Under the pieces are notes generated by a model. The model was not told where the DNA came from and searched no databases. It worked only from the letters and a program-made list of their open reading frames with translations. Of a stretch of DNA of 64,000 nt, positions 23,803-34,706 are shown piece after piece (the stretch's first letter is position 1; each line of letters begins with the position of its first letter). The translations under genes and the position numbers were made by a program. Source of the DNA: Paratinospora sagittata (Eukaryota > Streptophyta > Magnoliopsida > Ranunculales > Menispermaceae); contig CM069590.1 of the NCBI GenBank assembly GCA_035771175.1, positions 61,171,997 through 61,235,996 of the forward strand, read 5' to 3'.

Positions 23803-26800
23803 AATGGGAAGATGGAACCGCAAAGAAAACATGACGACACCCTCAGCTTTTTTTTTCTCTCTTTCATGCACCACTTTTTTGAGAGTTATAGCCGGGGTGA
23901 CTAGCCATTTTATGCAATCTCTTCACTTTTTAGAAGAGAGTTGCTCTTGAGCTGTTTCCTCTTTTCTGTTTTGTAAAATCTTGAACATCAGAGTCTGGTT
24001 TGATGTCTGAAATGAACTGAACTTCTTACATTTAATTTCTAATTGTCTGAGCAGTTACTACGGATCTATATTAAAAAGATTATGTAGTGATCAATCTATG
24101 TATCGCAAAAATTGCAAAGCATTTGATATTGAAACATTGAAAATAAAATAATAGAAATGTGTCAACCAAAGGTTCTTGTTAGGAGGCTGATACAGCCAGA
24201 TACTAAAACTAATCTAATTTGACTGATTCAAACAGATTTTTTGAATATGAGTCTCCACTTGACTCAATTATTGAACAATTATTTAGTGATGAGGCATCAT
24301 AGGACTGTCAAAGCCTCGTGAACAAAACTACTATCTTGAGCAAGGTTGTTTTTAATGACTTACCTCCCCCACAAGATACTAGAGATCAAGTCTCACAAGA
24401 TAACTTCTATGACTGCGGGATTAAAACAAATGCATCATGAACAATCCTATGTAGTAAAAGATTTGAGTATTAAACTTTTTTCTTTTTCTTTTTTTTTGAG
24501 AAAAAACAAAATTAATTAGGAAAAGGAAGAAAAGGGAGTGCGGTCTCAACAGAAGGGAGGAATTCTATATGAGACTTTGATGATAATGACGACGTGTGTA
24601 CCTAGCTTATATCTAGAGCTTATCAAGTATTCTTTCCGGCAAAATGGTTCTTTCCATATTTTCTTTGACAGGTGCAAATTCCATTGAAAACAAAAGCAAG
24701 ACCAAGGTTCGAAACTTCGATTTCGCCCTAAACTTTGACCTTCAAAAATCAGAATTAATTTGGAGAAGTTTAATTCGACATTGAGAACTTTTGTAAAAAT
24801 TCACTAAACTAGAGAAGTTTAGAGAATTTTTGCATATATGCTTAAATATCTAAATTTATTGTAGTATAAGCTAAAAACTAATACAAATAAACACTTTTAA
24901 TACATAAAAATACCAATAAACGACCTAACAAAATCAATCTTGTTAAGTGAGTTGATGAATTTGAATGACGGCTTTTGGTCTTAATTTGTTTTCTTTATTT
25001 TGATATTTAATTTTGTGATGGCTTGCTTCTCGACCATATACTTTACTAATTTGAATTCTATCATATTTAATTTATTAGTTTATTATTTGAATGTGTTGTT
25101 TATTAATCTTGTTTTATAAGAGTTAACTAAAAAAAGATGACTTTAGGAAATCTTTTAATTTATTTTTAAGTTTTTATCTTATTTCAAGTTTATTTATTTA
25201 TTTATTTTGCTTCTTTTCTTCTTTTTTTGGTAAAGCATATCCCATAAACTACTTAATTTGTTAGATTGTTAAATTATTTTTTAAAATTTTTATTGCTATG
25301 TTGGTTGATGAAGTTGAAAATAATACATAATTATTAATTTTTTTTTGTTTTTTTATTGATGAAGTAACATTTTTTTTACTTCTCTGTCCAATTTCATCGA
25401 ATTTTATCGAATTTCATTGAATTTTTTGTCGAATTTTTGCATTTTTTGATTGAAAAACTAAACTTTTGTCAAAGTTGTCGAATTTCCTTGAAGTTTATCG
25501 ACTTATTTCGGCGAATTTTTACATTTTTTATTTTACATCCACTTTGCACTTCGATGGTTAAAAAACCGAAAAAATTCACCGGTGAATTTTTAAACCATGA
25601 GCAAGACAAGCTGTATCACAAGGTAGCATAATGATTAGAAAAACCAACTTGTAAAAGGTGACCGAATAAGTTTTTAATTAATCAGAACATAATTATAACC
25701 GATCTACCAATGCATCAGTGCATAGCATTCACATAATGAGCTGCCTCTTAGATGTGCCGTTAAACCAAACACCCTTCAAAGATTTTCGTTTCAAAAATGT
25801 AATTCATAAATCAGCTCTTCATGACTCGGTCACTATAGTTCATGAATCTCTTTAAATGGTTGAAAACTTTCATCCACTTTCAACAGGACAAAAATAAGAC
25901 AAAATTTATCGGTTTTTAAAGGAAAGACTCATTTGCACAGGATCAAGTGTTTTGCAGAAAAACCAAAGAGAATTATCATGTAGTTTTGGCCATTAACGAA
26001 GAAAGCCCTCAATTTAGAGAGTTTCATCATTTGGAATTGTTGGAACATATTATGCAAGAATTAGAATCAGGTGGCTGTAAATGAAGAGACTTTTCTAATA
26101 GTTCAGACTTCAGACTATTAGAATTATTAGTATGCTATCATATATATGAACTAATTTTTTATCGATGGAGACTAGACAAACAATTTTTTTTTTCTTCTAA
26201 CACAAAGGCAGCCCGGTGCACAAAACTCCTACCCATGCGGGATCCCGAGGAAGGATCGGACCACATTTTAGTCTATTATACGTAGCTTTACCTTGCTTTG
26301 CAAAAGGCTGTTTCCACGACTCGAACTTGTGACCACATGGTCACATGGCAGCAACTCTAACCGTTGCACCAAGGATCTCCTTCAGACAGACTACTTATTT
26401 GAAATCTATAAAATAGTGACATCCATGTTGTCAAAAAAATAAAAATAAAAAATGGAAAACTAAGTCAATGCAACCAATAAACACTCAGACAATCAAATTA
26501 AAACAAGCACACTGATAAATATGTCTTATGTCCATGGGCCTGATGAGACCTTGACTTCTTCATTATAAGAAGCAAAGTAAGATTATGGTACAGTAGAAAA
26601 CACTTGTGTTTGAATTTCATATCAAGCCTTAAAGCCAAAGAAGATTACAGTACCCCTCTTACGTGTCACCTGAACTAAAAGAACATTCAAGAATCTTGCA
26701 AAACACTAACATTTGTATTAAAAACTATAAATATAACCCAAAATTACTCATAAATAAAATAAAATAAAGCAGCAAACAAACAAAAGAACAAAAAAAAAAA

Positions 26801-27771
26801 CCCAGTATCATGGGTTTAAACCTGATGCTAATAAAAAAGAAAAACCATAAACATCGGGTCTTAAGTTTCTAAGGAAAATCGATGTCATCACACTTGAGCC
26901 ATGTCCTCCCAAAGAACCCATATACAAAAAAAATGTGCTCACCCAATCTCTCATTTGAGGGAAAAGTGAACAACTGATAGGATTAGGTTCATACCTACTA
27001 AAAAGATGATCTACTAGTCTGACAATTAATAATTTTCTTGGAGTTATTTCCAGAAGTGTAGGAATGATGAACTTTACTTGATTTTTGAAGCCTCAAACAA
27101 ATCCTCCAGTCCAATAAACCATAGTATGGTGATTCGTGATCAGGGAAATCTATTTAAAATAAAACAATGAGAATAATAAGGTTAGGATGTACATTGCAAT
27201 TATCATTTCATTCCTAGCTCCAAACAGGACTTGCAGACACAGATATACCCTTCTGGACCAAGAAATATGAGACAATTCACATTGTTGCCTTCTTTCGCTT
27301 TTTTGGAATTAGCTACTAATCCATGACAGTCGGATTTAAGATCTAAAACTTCACTAATTTCATTATTTTAATACTAAAATATTAAACCTGTGTCCTCCTT
27401 GACTAGTACCTTTCTGTCTACCGACATCATCCCAGGGAAGCACAGCTCTCTGTTTCCAATTGTAGTGTCGAAATGTTTGCTGAAAAAATAGAACAGTATG
27501 GCCCCCCTTGTATTCTTGATATAATTTCAAAGGGATCAGCATTTGACAAGTGAACAGACTTCCACAGGAAACCTGAAGAAATATATCTTCAAATGATCCT
27601 TTGGAAACGTATTAAATTACCAACACAAGCTGTACAATATAACCAAAGAAAATAACTGACAAGAGGTAGATTAGTCGAGGGGGCATCATCTCTTCATGTT
27701 ATGAATTGCCTGATAGAGAATTGCAAGTGGAGCCACTTCACATGCATTGATAAGTAGTTAGAAGGCAAAAC
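23803..27771. other. Intergenic region between SAUR3 and the SAUR4-11 array
   Basis: No intact gene is seen. About 24830-25590 is very AT-rich, with a loosely repeated TCGAATTT motif (25388-25500). A reverse Au SINE lies at 26204-26382. From about 27330 the sequence becomes homologous to the regions 0.5-1 kb upstream of other array members (around 32345, 36541, 39110 and 46420), marking the left edge of the duplicated unit. Confidence 0.5.
26204..26382 (-). mobile_element. Au SINE, minus strand
   Basis: Read on the minus strand it begins AAGGAGATCCTTGGTGCAAC, then has CGGTTAGAGTTGCTGCCATG, TGACCATGTGGTCACAAGTT, CGAGTCGTGGAAACAGCC, TTTTGCAAAGCAAGGTAAAG, CGATCCTTCCTCGGGATCCC and CCGGGCTGCCTTTGTG. 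This is the full Au SINE order, with both the A-box region and a B-box-like GTTCGAGTCG. It looks close to full length (about 180 bp) and is the best-preserved copy in the window. Confidence 0.9.
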
Positions 27772-27897
27772 CATGTGAACCCTAAAGAGTAATGCTCCTC
27801 CATAGTCTCTCCTTGCCCAAGGTCCCCTCAACATTAATTGCATTTGGGATGATCCCACATGGGTATAAACCATGTGAGCTCTCTTTCTGTATATATA
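27772..27897 (+). promoter_or_regulatory. SAUR4 promoter, type A: CATGTG element and TATA box
   Basis: ACCATGTGAACCCTAA at 27770-27785, with CATGTG at 27772-27777, lies 118 bp before TATATATA at 27890-27897. The type A promoter also has CAAGGTCCCCTCAACATTAA-type sequence between the two and GGATGCCATTTTA after TATA. The same layout precedes SAUR6, 8, 9 and 11. Confidence 0.55.
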
Positions 27898-28008
27898 CAC
27901 CTGTGTGGATGCCATTTTACACAAGCCGTCACCAACATTCACAGTTATCAAAGCTTCCTTCTTTCACAAGATCATTTCAAGCAACCTTCATTTCACCAGT
28001 TCATCAAA

Positions 28009-28299
28009 ATGGGTATCCGTTTGCCAGGGATTTCACAAGCCAAGCACATCCTAAGGAGGTCTCTTCTAGCTCCAACAACTGCAGCAGATGTCCCAAAGGG
28101 TCATTGTGCTGTTTATGTTGGTGAAAGGCAGAAGAAGCGATTTGTGGTTCCAATATCTTTGTTGAACCATCCTTCATTCCAGGACTTGCTAAGTCGAGCG
28201 GAGGAAGAGTTCGGGTTTGATCATCCAATGGGTGGTCTTACAATTCCATGCCATGAAGATGCCTTCATTAGTTTGACTTGCCATTTGGATAGGTCGTGA
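28009..28299 (+). CDS. SAUR: SAUR family protein 4, 96 aa (first of the array)
   Basis: Intronless SAUR. An open frame extends upstream to 27859, but the conserved [20 protein letters not shown] start, 120 bp downstream of TATA, fixes the ATG at 28009. The core is [20 protein letters not shown], then [20 protein letters not shown] and [16 protein letters not shown], ending LTCHLDRS. A Cys replaces the usual Phe in KGH-F-AVYVG. Promoter type A. A decayed C-terminal SAUR piece follows about 100 bp after the stop. Family role: small short-lived growth regulators. Confidence 0.94.
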   Translation: MGIRLPGISQAKHILRRSLLAPTTAADVPKGHCAVYVGERQKKRFVVPISLLNHPSFQDLLSRAEEEFGFDHPMGGLTIPCHEDAFISLTCHLDRS

Positions 28300-28394
28300 A
28301 GCTGAGAAGAGGGAACACAAGTCCTTCCATTTTTTATATGTTTGGATGCAACGATAGCGCAGTCAGAGCTGAACAAGAAACTACATGAATTGAA

Positions 28395-28530
28395 TTGCCA
28401 TCTCCCAAGCAACCATATCACTGAATCAAGTCAGGAAAAGGAAGAGCTTGGGTTCAATCATCCAGCAGAACACAAGTAGTCTCGCAATTCCATTCCAAGA
28501 AGCCACCTACTACAGTCTCACTGCTCACGA
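28395..28530 (+). pseudogene. Decayed SAUR C-terminal relic after SAUR4
   Basis: AACCATATCACTGAATCAAG, then a GAAGAGCTTGGGTTCAATCA block (EELGFNHP), aligns with the SAUR segment [21 protein letters not shown]. In a shifted frame SLAIPFQEATYYSLTAH aligns with GLTIPCQEAxFxxLTSH. Stops and frameshifts make it non-functional. The FNHP and QEA residues place its ancestor with the SAUR2/SAUR3 subtype. Confidence 0.7.
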
Positions 28531-29050
28531 CTACTACCAAAAAGCTCCAATGAAGATTCATATTTCACATGGAGGACTGTGCATCTTTATGTTGGGTGTT
28601 CTTCTGTCGTGTGACCAGGCGGCTTATATGCGACCTGTGGCCCACGCCTCCTATTTGTTCAGGGCGGGCGGTGGGATTGAATAATGTAGAATATGAAAGG
28701 AAACGATCAAGACACCCTTTGCTCTGTTTTTTCACTTTCAATCACCATTGAATGTTCAGGCAGGGTGGTTAACCATGAAATCTAACATTGACAATTTTGT
28801 TCACAACCCCTTGTCTCTCCCCTGTTATGTAAATGAGTGGGCAGAAACAACTATCCTTATGGATTACAAACATTAATGAAATTCCTTTAACCCAGCTCTT
28901 AAATTCTATGCTTGTCTAATTCCATAGCTCAGCAAATTATTTTAGATCAGTATTTGGCTTTATTATAGTCATTGCAAGACAAGTTCAGAGGAATTCCATC
29001 AAAGAAGCATTTCATGACATTACAATCATTCATCCATGTATAGAAAAGAC

Positions 29051-29150
29051 AAATGGTAGTCCCAGTTAAAACAGACGAAAGTTTGAAAAGAGTAGAGGAG
29101 CAATGGCAGTCCCAGTTAAAAATAGATGAAAGTTTAAAAAGAGTAGAGGA
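29051..29150. repeat. Two-copy tandem repeat, 50-bp period
   Basis: The block containing GTCCCAGTTAAAA, GAAAGTTT and AAAAGAGTAGAGGA occurs at 29051-29100 and again at 29101-29150 with few differences. A single copy is found at the equivalent place after SAUR5 (near 31535-31585) and SAUR8 (near 38215-38275), so the doubling is specific to this unit. Confidence 0.8.
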
Positions 29151-30219
29151 ACAATTCGAAGTATGATAAATCACCATGGACACAACTCCGTATTTCTGCA
29201 CAATTTCAGGTCTAATTGGACTGTCACATATTTGATAAGAGTGTGTGCGTCTATGGGTGGATGGGGGGTTAATGGGATTCTTATATTTGAGGAGATCTAA
29301 AGAATAGAAAAACGATTACTGATCTTGGATACATTAAATGTAAGAAAATGATTCATTCACTTAGCTTCCACTATCTGTATCAAACTTTGACAACCACAAT
29401 GGCGCTTGCCCCTAAATAATTCAATGTCAGATTTTTATGGTAGGATCTGTATCAGACAACAATACTTCAGATATTTGTATTATTAGAGTCTAGTGCTCAC
29501 TCTAATGAAGCATGACCTTAAAAATGTTTGTGCTCAGGAGGAGGAAGAGGATTTGAGCTAATAAATGTCTTGCATCTGCAGATTCATATGAAACTAACAT
29601 AATTATAAAAAGAAACCTCGAGATCAGAAGAACTTTTCAATAGGATAGATCTGCTTTGTACACACTAGATATCTCAAGCGAGCACCGCTACTAACTACTT
29701 GATAATTGATACAGCACCATAAGTGTGGTCATTCTATATAACTTGACAAATAGTTGGAAAGTAAACTCTAAAAGAAAGCAATTTTTTTCTTAAAGTTCCT
29801 GTAATGAGGCCATGAATATAAATTGAGCAGATGACATTTAGACGATACAAAATTGGAAAAGATTAAATGGAGGAAAATTAATCATTCAATTAGCTCTGGC
29901 TCTAGACACTCCTGATCGCACTTTGAAAACAACCATGTCATATATATTTTATATGATTCTACATGGTTCAACCTAATGTCAAGAAGGCTTTGTAGAAAAA
30001 TGGTTCTCTTCATCTTATTCTTTGATAACTCCAAAATTTACACATCACAAGATACTGCACTGAAAGAGACAACCAACGTGCACAAAGAAAATGGATTATT
30101 GATTCATACACATTCCACACCCATCATGCTCTTGATGAGTTGCATCTTTGATGCCTTATAGAACTACAAGATGCACCAAATATTTGAGTAATGGAGATAA
30201 AATGAGATAAAAAAAAAAT

Positions 30220-30396
30220 AGCATATTCAAGTAATGATAGGAGTAGCCCCAATGGAGATAAAATGAGAAAAAATTGATTAAGGTGGTTTGAACACATACA
30301 ACGAAGACCATTGGATGCACCAATTAGGAAGAGTAACCTATCACAAATCCATGGTAATAATAAAAGCAGAGGAAGACCTAAAATAACATGGACATA
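30220..30396 (+). mobile_element. RTE-type LINE, C-terminal fragment upstream of SAUR5
   Basis: Translation gives LRWFEHIQRRPLDAPIRKSN at about 30279-30338, then SRGRPKITWT near 30364-30393. LRWFGHVQRRP-x-DAPVR followed by RGRPKKTW is the characteristic C-terminal signature of plant RTE-like LINE polyproteins. It is a short fragment with stops. It ends about 10 bp before the CATGTG element of the SAUR5 promoter. Confidence 0.75.
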
Positions 30397-30404
30397 GATA
30401 ATAC

Positions 30405-30511
30405 CATGTGACAAACAATGCGTACTGCCCCTCCAGCCTCCATGGACAAGGACTCCTTGGTGTCAAATGCATTGGGAAGGGCATAAACTTATTGAAATCT
30501 CTCTATATATA
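30405..30511 (+). promoter_or_regulatory. SAUR5 promoter, type B: CATGTG element and TATA box
   Basis: CATGTG at 30405-30410 lies 99 bp before TATATATA (30504-30511). Type B is marked by CCATGGACAAGGACTCCTT between the elements and TTGAAGATTTAATTTCAAA after TATA. SAUR7 and SAUR10 share this layout, and the ATG lies about 135-140 bp after TATA. Confidence 0.55.
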
Positions 30512-30639
30512 CACATATTGAAGATTTAATTTCAAACCAAGCCTTCACCCACATTTTTTGCTATCAAAAGCTTTCTTATTTCACCACATTTTAAAACATT
30601 CAGCTTTCAGCCTGTTAATCAAAATAATACGCACAAGTC

Positions 30640-30927
30640 ATGGGTTTCCGTTTGCCTCGGATTTCTCAGGCCAAGCAAATTCTCAGGCATTCTCTTGCAG
30701 ATCAAGCGGCTGCAACTAATGTCCCAAGAGGTCACTTAGCTGTTTATGTCGGGGAAAGACAGAAGCGCTTTGTCGTTCCAATATCCTATATAAACCACCC
30801 TTCATTCCAAGACTTGCTAAGTAGGGCAGAAGAAGAGTCCGGGTTTGTTCATCCAATGGGTGGTCTTACAATTCCATGCGACGAAGATGCCTTCATCAGT
30901 GTTAAATGCCACTTGGATAGGCCATGA
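30640..30927 (+). CDS. SAUR: SAUR family protein 5, 95 aa, the most diverged array member
   Basis: Intronless SAUR: MGFRLPRISQAKQILRHSLA, core [40 protein letters not shown], then [19 protein letters not shown], ending VKCHLDRP. It has lost one codon in the conserved QKKRF stretch (QKRF). The near-invariant Phe of EEEFGFDHP is Ser and the Asp is Val. The frame is intact, so it may still be functional, but these core changes suggest relaxed constraint. Promoter type B. A decayed second SAUR follows at 31018-31129. Confidence 0.9.
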   Translation: MGFRLPRISQAKQILRHSLADQAAATNVPRGHLAVYVGERQKRFVVPISYINHPSFQDLLSRAEEESGFVHPMGGLTIPCDEDAFISVKCHLDRP

Positions 30928-31017
30928 AGGAAAGAAGAGGGAACGCATCCATCCCTTCTTGTGTGTTCGAATGCAACAATTATGCAGTCCGAGTAGAAAA
31001 TGAAGCCATGACTGCTG

Positions 31018-31129
31018 AATTGTGTACCCAAGCAACCGTGTCATTGAATCAAGTCAGGCTATGGAAGAGCTTGGCTTCAATCATCAAACAAAACATGAGC
31101 GATCTCTCACTTCACACTTGAATGTATAG
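31018..31129 (+). pseudogene. Decayed SAUR C-terminal relic after SAUR5
   Basis: CCCAAGCAACCGTGTCATTG, then a block reading EELGFNHQ and, about ten codons later, SLTSHLNV with a stop (TAG at 31127-31129), aligns with the C-terminal half of a SAUR whose tail is LTSRLNV, as in SAUR2/3. The GGLTIPC centre is deleted. Confidence 0.7.
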
Positions 31130-32781
31130 GAAATGGAACAAAAGTACAAAGACACCCTTTGCTCTGTTTTCACTTTCATTACCATTGAAAATATGGGCAG
31201 GGGTGACTAACCAGGAAATCTAACCTCCACAATTTTGTTCTCAACCGTTTTTCCTTTCTCTGTTCTGTAAATGAGTGGGCAGAGTAAAATTACCACTCTC
31301 CCAGTGGATTACGCCTTAATGAATATTTTTTAATGAATCTTTTAAATTTTACACTTGTGTCATTCCATAGCTCGGTAAATTCATGGTAACCAGTGTTTGG
31401 CTTTCTTTTTAAAGCATATTTCATTGTTAGATTATAATTATTGCATGACAAGTTAAGACGAAATCCATAGCAAAAGCATTCCATGACTTGCCAAAAATTC
31501 ATCCAAGTAGATATGTAAAAAATAAGACCAATGACAGTCTCAGTTAAAAGAACAAGACAAAAGTTTAAAAAGAGCATAGGAGGAATTGCAAGTATGGATT
31601 AGCTGCCATGGGCACAACTGATTCAACAGTATTGAAAGCTACACCAAGTTGACTCAGTTTCTGGACAATTCCTTGTCAATGATGTGCACTGCTAGATTGT
31701 CAGATATTCGAGCCTTTGAGAGGTTTTTTTTAGGGGGGAAGTTCAGGAATTTGAGGAGATCTGAAAGATTAGGAAAATATATATATATAAAATACTGCTA
31801 CAGGACAATGATTTATTCACTTAGTTTCCATCGTCTCTATCAGAGATTGACAACAATGACAATGACTGCCTCTAAATTTGATCTATAGCACACCATAACC
31901 GTATATCAAGTGGGCATTCCAGTAAAATGTTCCTTCTCCATCCTTTGCCCAAGAGCTCTAATTTTAGGGAAAGCAATACAAGCAGAATCACAAACCAGCA
32001 AAAGGGGACCAAATAATTTTTTACTGATCAGGAAACAAACGTCTAAAATTTTAGAAAATTACATCAGGTTAAATCATTTGCTCGATGAGCTACCTCTTAG
32101 AAAGTCAAAGACCTAATTGTAAACAAGGGAAAACCCATTTTAATTCAAATATCATTTCATCAAGATTCAAATAGGTAGCTGTTGGTGATACATCCTATGA
32201 TTCTATTAAATTTGCACCCACTTCTAACAGGATATGAATTTGATTGATGCCTTCTTTGGGAATTAGCTTGTAATCCATGATAAATGCATGTAAGATCCAA
32301 AAGTTCACTAATTTCGTTATTTTCATACAATCAAATCCTCCTCTACACATACTTTTCCATATACCAACATCTTCAATGGAAGCATAATAACTCTGTGTTT
32401 TCTATTTTGGTGTTGACCTCAATGTTGAAAAACTAGGACAGAATAACCCTGGTCATATTCTTGACAAAAACTTCAAAAAGGGATCAGCACTTAATGATTA
32501 ATCATTAAAAAGACCTCAGAAGAAAACCTGAAGAAAAAAAATCTTCGAAAAAAGATCCTTCACATATTCAATTACCAACACAACTTGCACAATTCATAAG
32601 AAAAGAAACAACGAGAACCAAAGCAAATAGCTAACAAGAGGTAGATAAGATAAGGTTGTGCTATAAACAGTGCAAGGAGAGAGTCAAGAAAGCATCACCA
32701 ACTCATGTTTTTTGATTGCCTGATAAACAACCACTAGTGGAGCCACTCCACATGTCTTGGCAATCAGTTGGAAGACAAATC

Positions 32782-32910
32782 CATGTGAACCCTAATAAGC
32801 AATGCCCCACCATGTTCTCCTTGGCCAAGCTCCCTTCAACAACAATTGCATTCGGAACGCCGCGACGCAGTATAAACCTTTGAAGCTCTCTTTCTCTCTC
32901 TATATATATA
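32782..32910 (+). promoter_or_regulatory. SAUR6 promoter, type A: CATGTG element and TATA box
   Basis: CATGTG at 32782-32787 in the type A context CCATGTGAACCCTAAT, 119 bp before TATATATATA at 32901-32910. Confidence 0.55.
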
Positions 32911-32994
32911 AGAAGCCTTCACCAAGATTTTCAGACACTAATCAAAACTTCCTTCTTTCACAAGATCCTTTCAAGAATCCCTTACATAGAAGCC

Positions 32995-33288
32995 ATGGGA
33001 ATCCGATTGCCAGGGATTTCTCAAGCCAAGCACGTTCTCAGGAAATCTCTTTTAGCTCCAGCAACTGCAGTAGCTGATGTCCCGAAGGGCCATTTCGCTG
33101 TTTATGTTGGAGAAAGACAGAAGAAGCGATTTGTGGTTCCAATATCTTACTTGAACCATCCTTCATTCCAGAACTTGCTAAGCAAAGCAGAAGAAGAGTT
33201 TGGATTTGATCATCCCATGGGTGGTCTTACCATCCCTTGCAACGAAGACGCGTTCATCAGTTTGGCTCGCCAATTGAAGAGACCGTGA
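32995..33288 (+). CDS. SAUR: SAUR family protein 6, 97 aa
   Basis: Intronless [24 protein letters not shown], then [20 protein letters not shown] with one extra residue in the alanine-rich linker, the standard core [20 protein letters not shown], and [20 protein letters not shown]. The tail diverges to SLARQLKRP. Promoter type A. All core residues are present, so it looks functional. A faint relic of a second SAUR follows near 33328-33390. Confidence 0.94.
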   Translation: MGIRLPGISQAKHVLRKSLLAPATAVADVPKGHFAVYVGERQKKRFVVPISYLNHPSFQNLLSKAEEEFGFDHPMGGLTIPCNEDAFISLARQLKRP

Positions 33289-33327
33289 AGATTGGGAAAA
33301 AAAAAAGTAGCCGAAATTGGAAATTAT

Positions 33328-33390
33328 GGTTTGGTCTCGCAATTTCATTCTCGTGATGGAACCCTCCGTCACTTCTCGTTTGAAGATTCA
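33328..33390 (+). pseudogene. Faint SAUR C-terminal relic after SAUR6
   Basis: GGTTTGGTCTCGCAATTTCA followed by a CACTTCTCGTTTGAAGA stretch aligns with the FG..GLTIPC..LTSRLN region of SAUR2/3. It is the most decayed of the eight relics; its position after the gene, equivalent to the others, is the main support. Confidence 0.4.
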
Positions 33391-33986
33391 CGAAAGGGTA
33401 CGAAGGAATTACAGAGAAAAGGAGAAGAGACGCTTGATACTACTACACTTTTTATCTCATTGAATCATCGATTTTCTTTTTTTCTTTTTCTTGAGATAAA
33501 AAAGGCAAATGTAGCCAACTTCACATTTAGGCTGAGTGTAAAGAAAGAGAATGACTTACTTCTTGTAAATTTCATCAACAGGATTCTTTAAACAATCTTT
33601 CAAATTTAAGTAATTCCCGGGTCTTTTAGTTCTTGTACATTTTATTTTATCATTCTAATCTCTACTTTCTGAATTACAACTGAATATAAACATGCCCTTT
33701 CCACCAAGTAGCATGAGAGGTTACACTTCTGTGTCGTTCTTCTTTTGCTGTTCTACAGTCATTACAGCTAGTCAAGTAAATCACTGTACTCTTTAGCATT
33801 CTTCTTTTGTATATGATTCTCAAAGTCCCAACCATATCTTCCAAGATCTTGGTTCATCCATGCACCAACATCTTCACATGAAAAGCAAGCTCTATGTTTC
33901 CAACAGTAATACATACAAAGACATTTATGGCAAATATAACAACAATTTAACAAGATGCATAGATGATGAGAGTAATAAGACAAATC

Positions 33987-34100
33987 CATGTGATATCCAA
34001 TGAGTACTGCTCCTGCAATATCCATGGACAAGGGCTCCTTAGTGTTAAATGCATGCCAAGGGCACAAACCTTGTTGAGATCTCTCCTTATATATATATAT
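33987..34100 (+). promoter_or_regulatory. SAUR7 promoter, type B: CATGTG element and TATA box
   Basis: CATGTG at 33987-33992 and TATATATATATAT from 34088, 101 bp apart, with the type B landmark CCATGGACAAGGGCTCCTT between them. The promoter looks intact although the gene behind it is frameshifted. Confidence 0.5.
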
Positions 34101-34228
34101 CCACATAGAGAGAGTTTCATTTCAAGGCAAGCCTTCCTTTCACCTTCAGTTACCAAAAAGCTCTCTATCTTCACATCTCTGAAACATCCCTTGTTTTGCC
34201 CTGTTGATCAAAATATTACAAAGAAGTC

Positions 34229-34523
34229 ATGGGTATCCGCTTGCCAGGGATTTCTCAAGCCAAGCACATTCTCAGGAGGTCTCTTCTAGCTGCTCCAGCA
34301 ACTGCAGCTGATGTCCCAAAGGGTCACTTTGCCGTTTATGTTGGCAAAATACAGAAGAGGCGATTTGTGGTTTCGATATCTTACTTGAACCATCCTTCAT
34401 TCCAAAACTTGCTAAGTCGAGCAGAGGAAGAGTTTGGGTTTGATCATCCCATGGGTGGTCTTACAAATTCCATGTAACGAAGATGCTTTCATCAGTCTGA
34501 CCTGCCAAATGGATAGGTCATGA
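34229..34523 (+). pseudogene. SAUR: SAUR7, frameshifted SAUR gene (82-codon open part)
   Basis: The N-terminal three quarters are a normal array SAUR ([45 protein letters not shown]). One extra A near 34464-34466 (CTTACAAATTCC where the sister genes read CTTACAATTCC) shifts the frame, so the protein ends NSM at 34477. The lost tail is still recognisable in another frame down to a TGA at 34521-34523. It also has GKIQKRRF for GERQKKRF and SISY for PISY, changing a conserved Pro. It is either a recent pseudogene or a single-base assembly error; the extra substitutions favour a real pseudogene. Confidence 0.85.
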
Positions 34524-34619
34524 AGCTAACAAGACAAAAAAAAGACACTTCCCTTCTTGATGTGTTTGGATGAAACAATATTACTCTCAGAGCTGAAAAT
34601 GAAACCATGTGTGATGAAT

Positions 34620-34706
34620 AGCACCTTCCAAGGAACTATGTCGCAGGACCAATTCCCATGCAGAGGAGCCACCTTCAAAGGTCTCACTTCTCAATTGAAA
34701 GCATAG
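34620..34706 (+). pseudogene. Decayed SAUR C-terminal relic after SAUR7
   Basis: CCAATTCCCATGCAGAGGAG then GCCACCTTCAAAGGTCTCAC aligns with IPCxxATFxxLTS. It ends at a TAG (34704-34706) after a TCTCAATTGAAAGCA stretch. The relic after SAUR10 has nearly the same sequence. Confidence 0.65.

Noticed and set aside
24830..25590. TCGAATTT-rich region as a satellite or replication-type repeat
   Set aside because: The repetition is irregular, without fixed period, and can be explained by extreme AT richness.
27859..28008. N-terminal extensions of SAUR4 (and of SAUR10 and SAUR11) to upstream in-frame starts
   Set aside because: The extensions would include TATA-proximal leader sequence, are not conserved between sister genes, and the MGIRLPG start is universal in the array.
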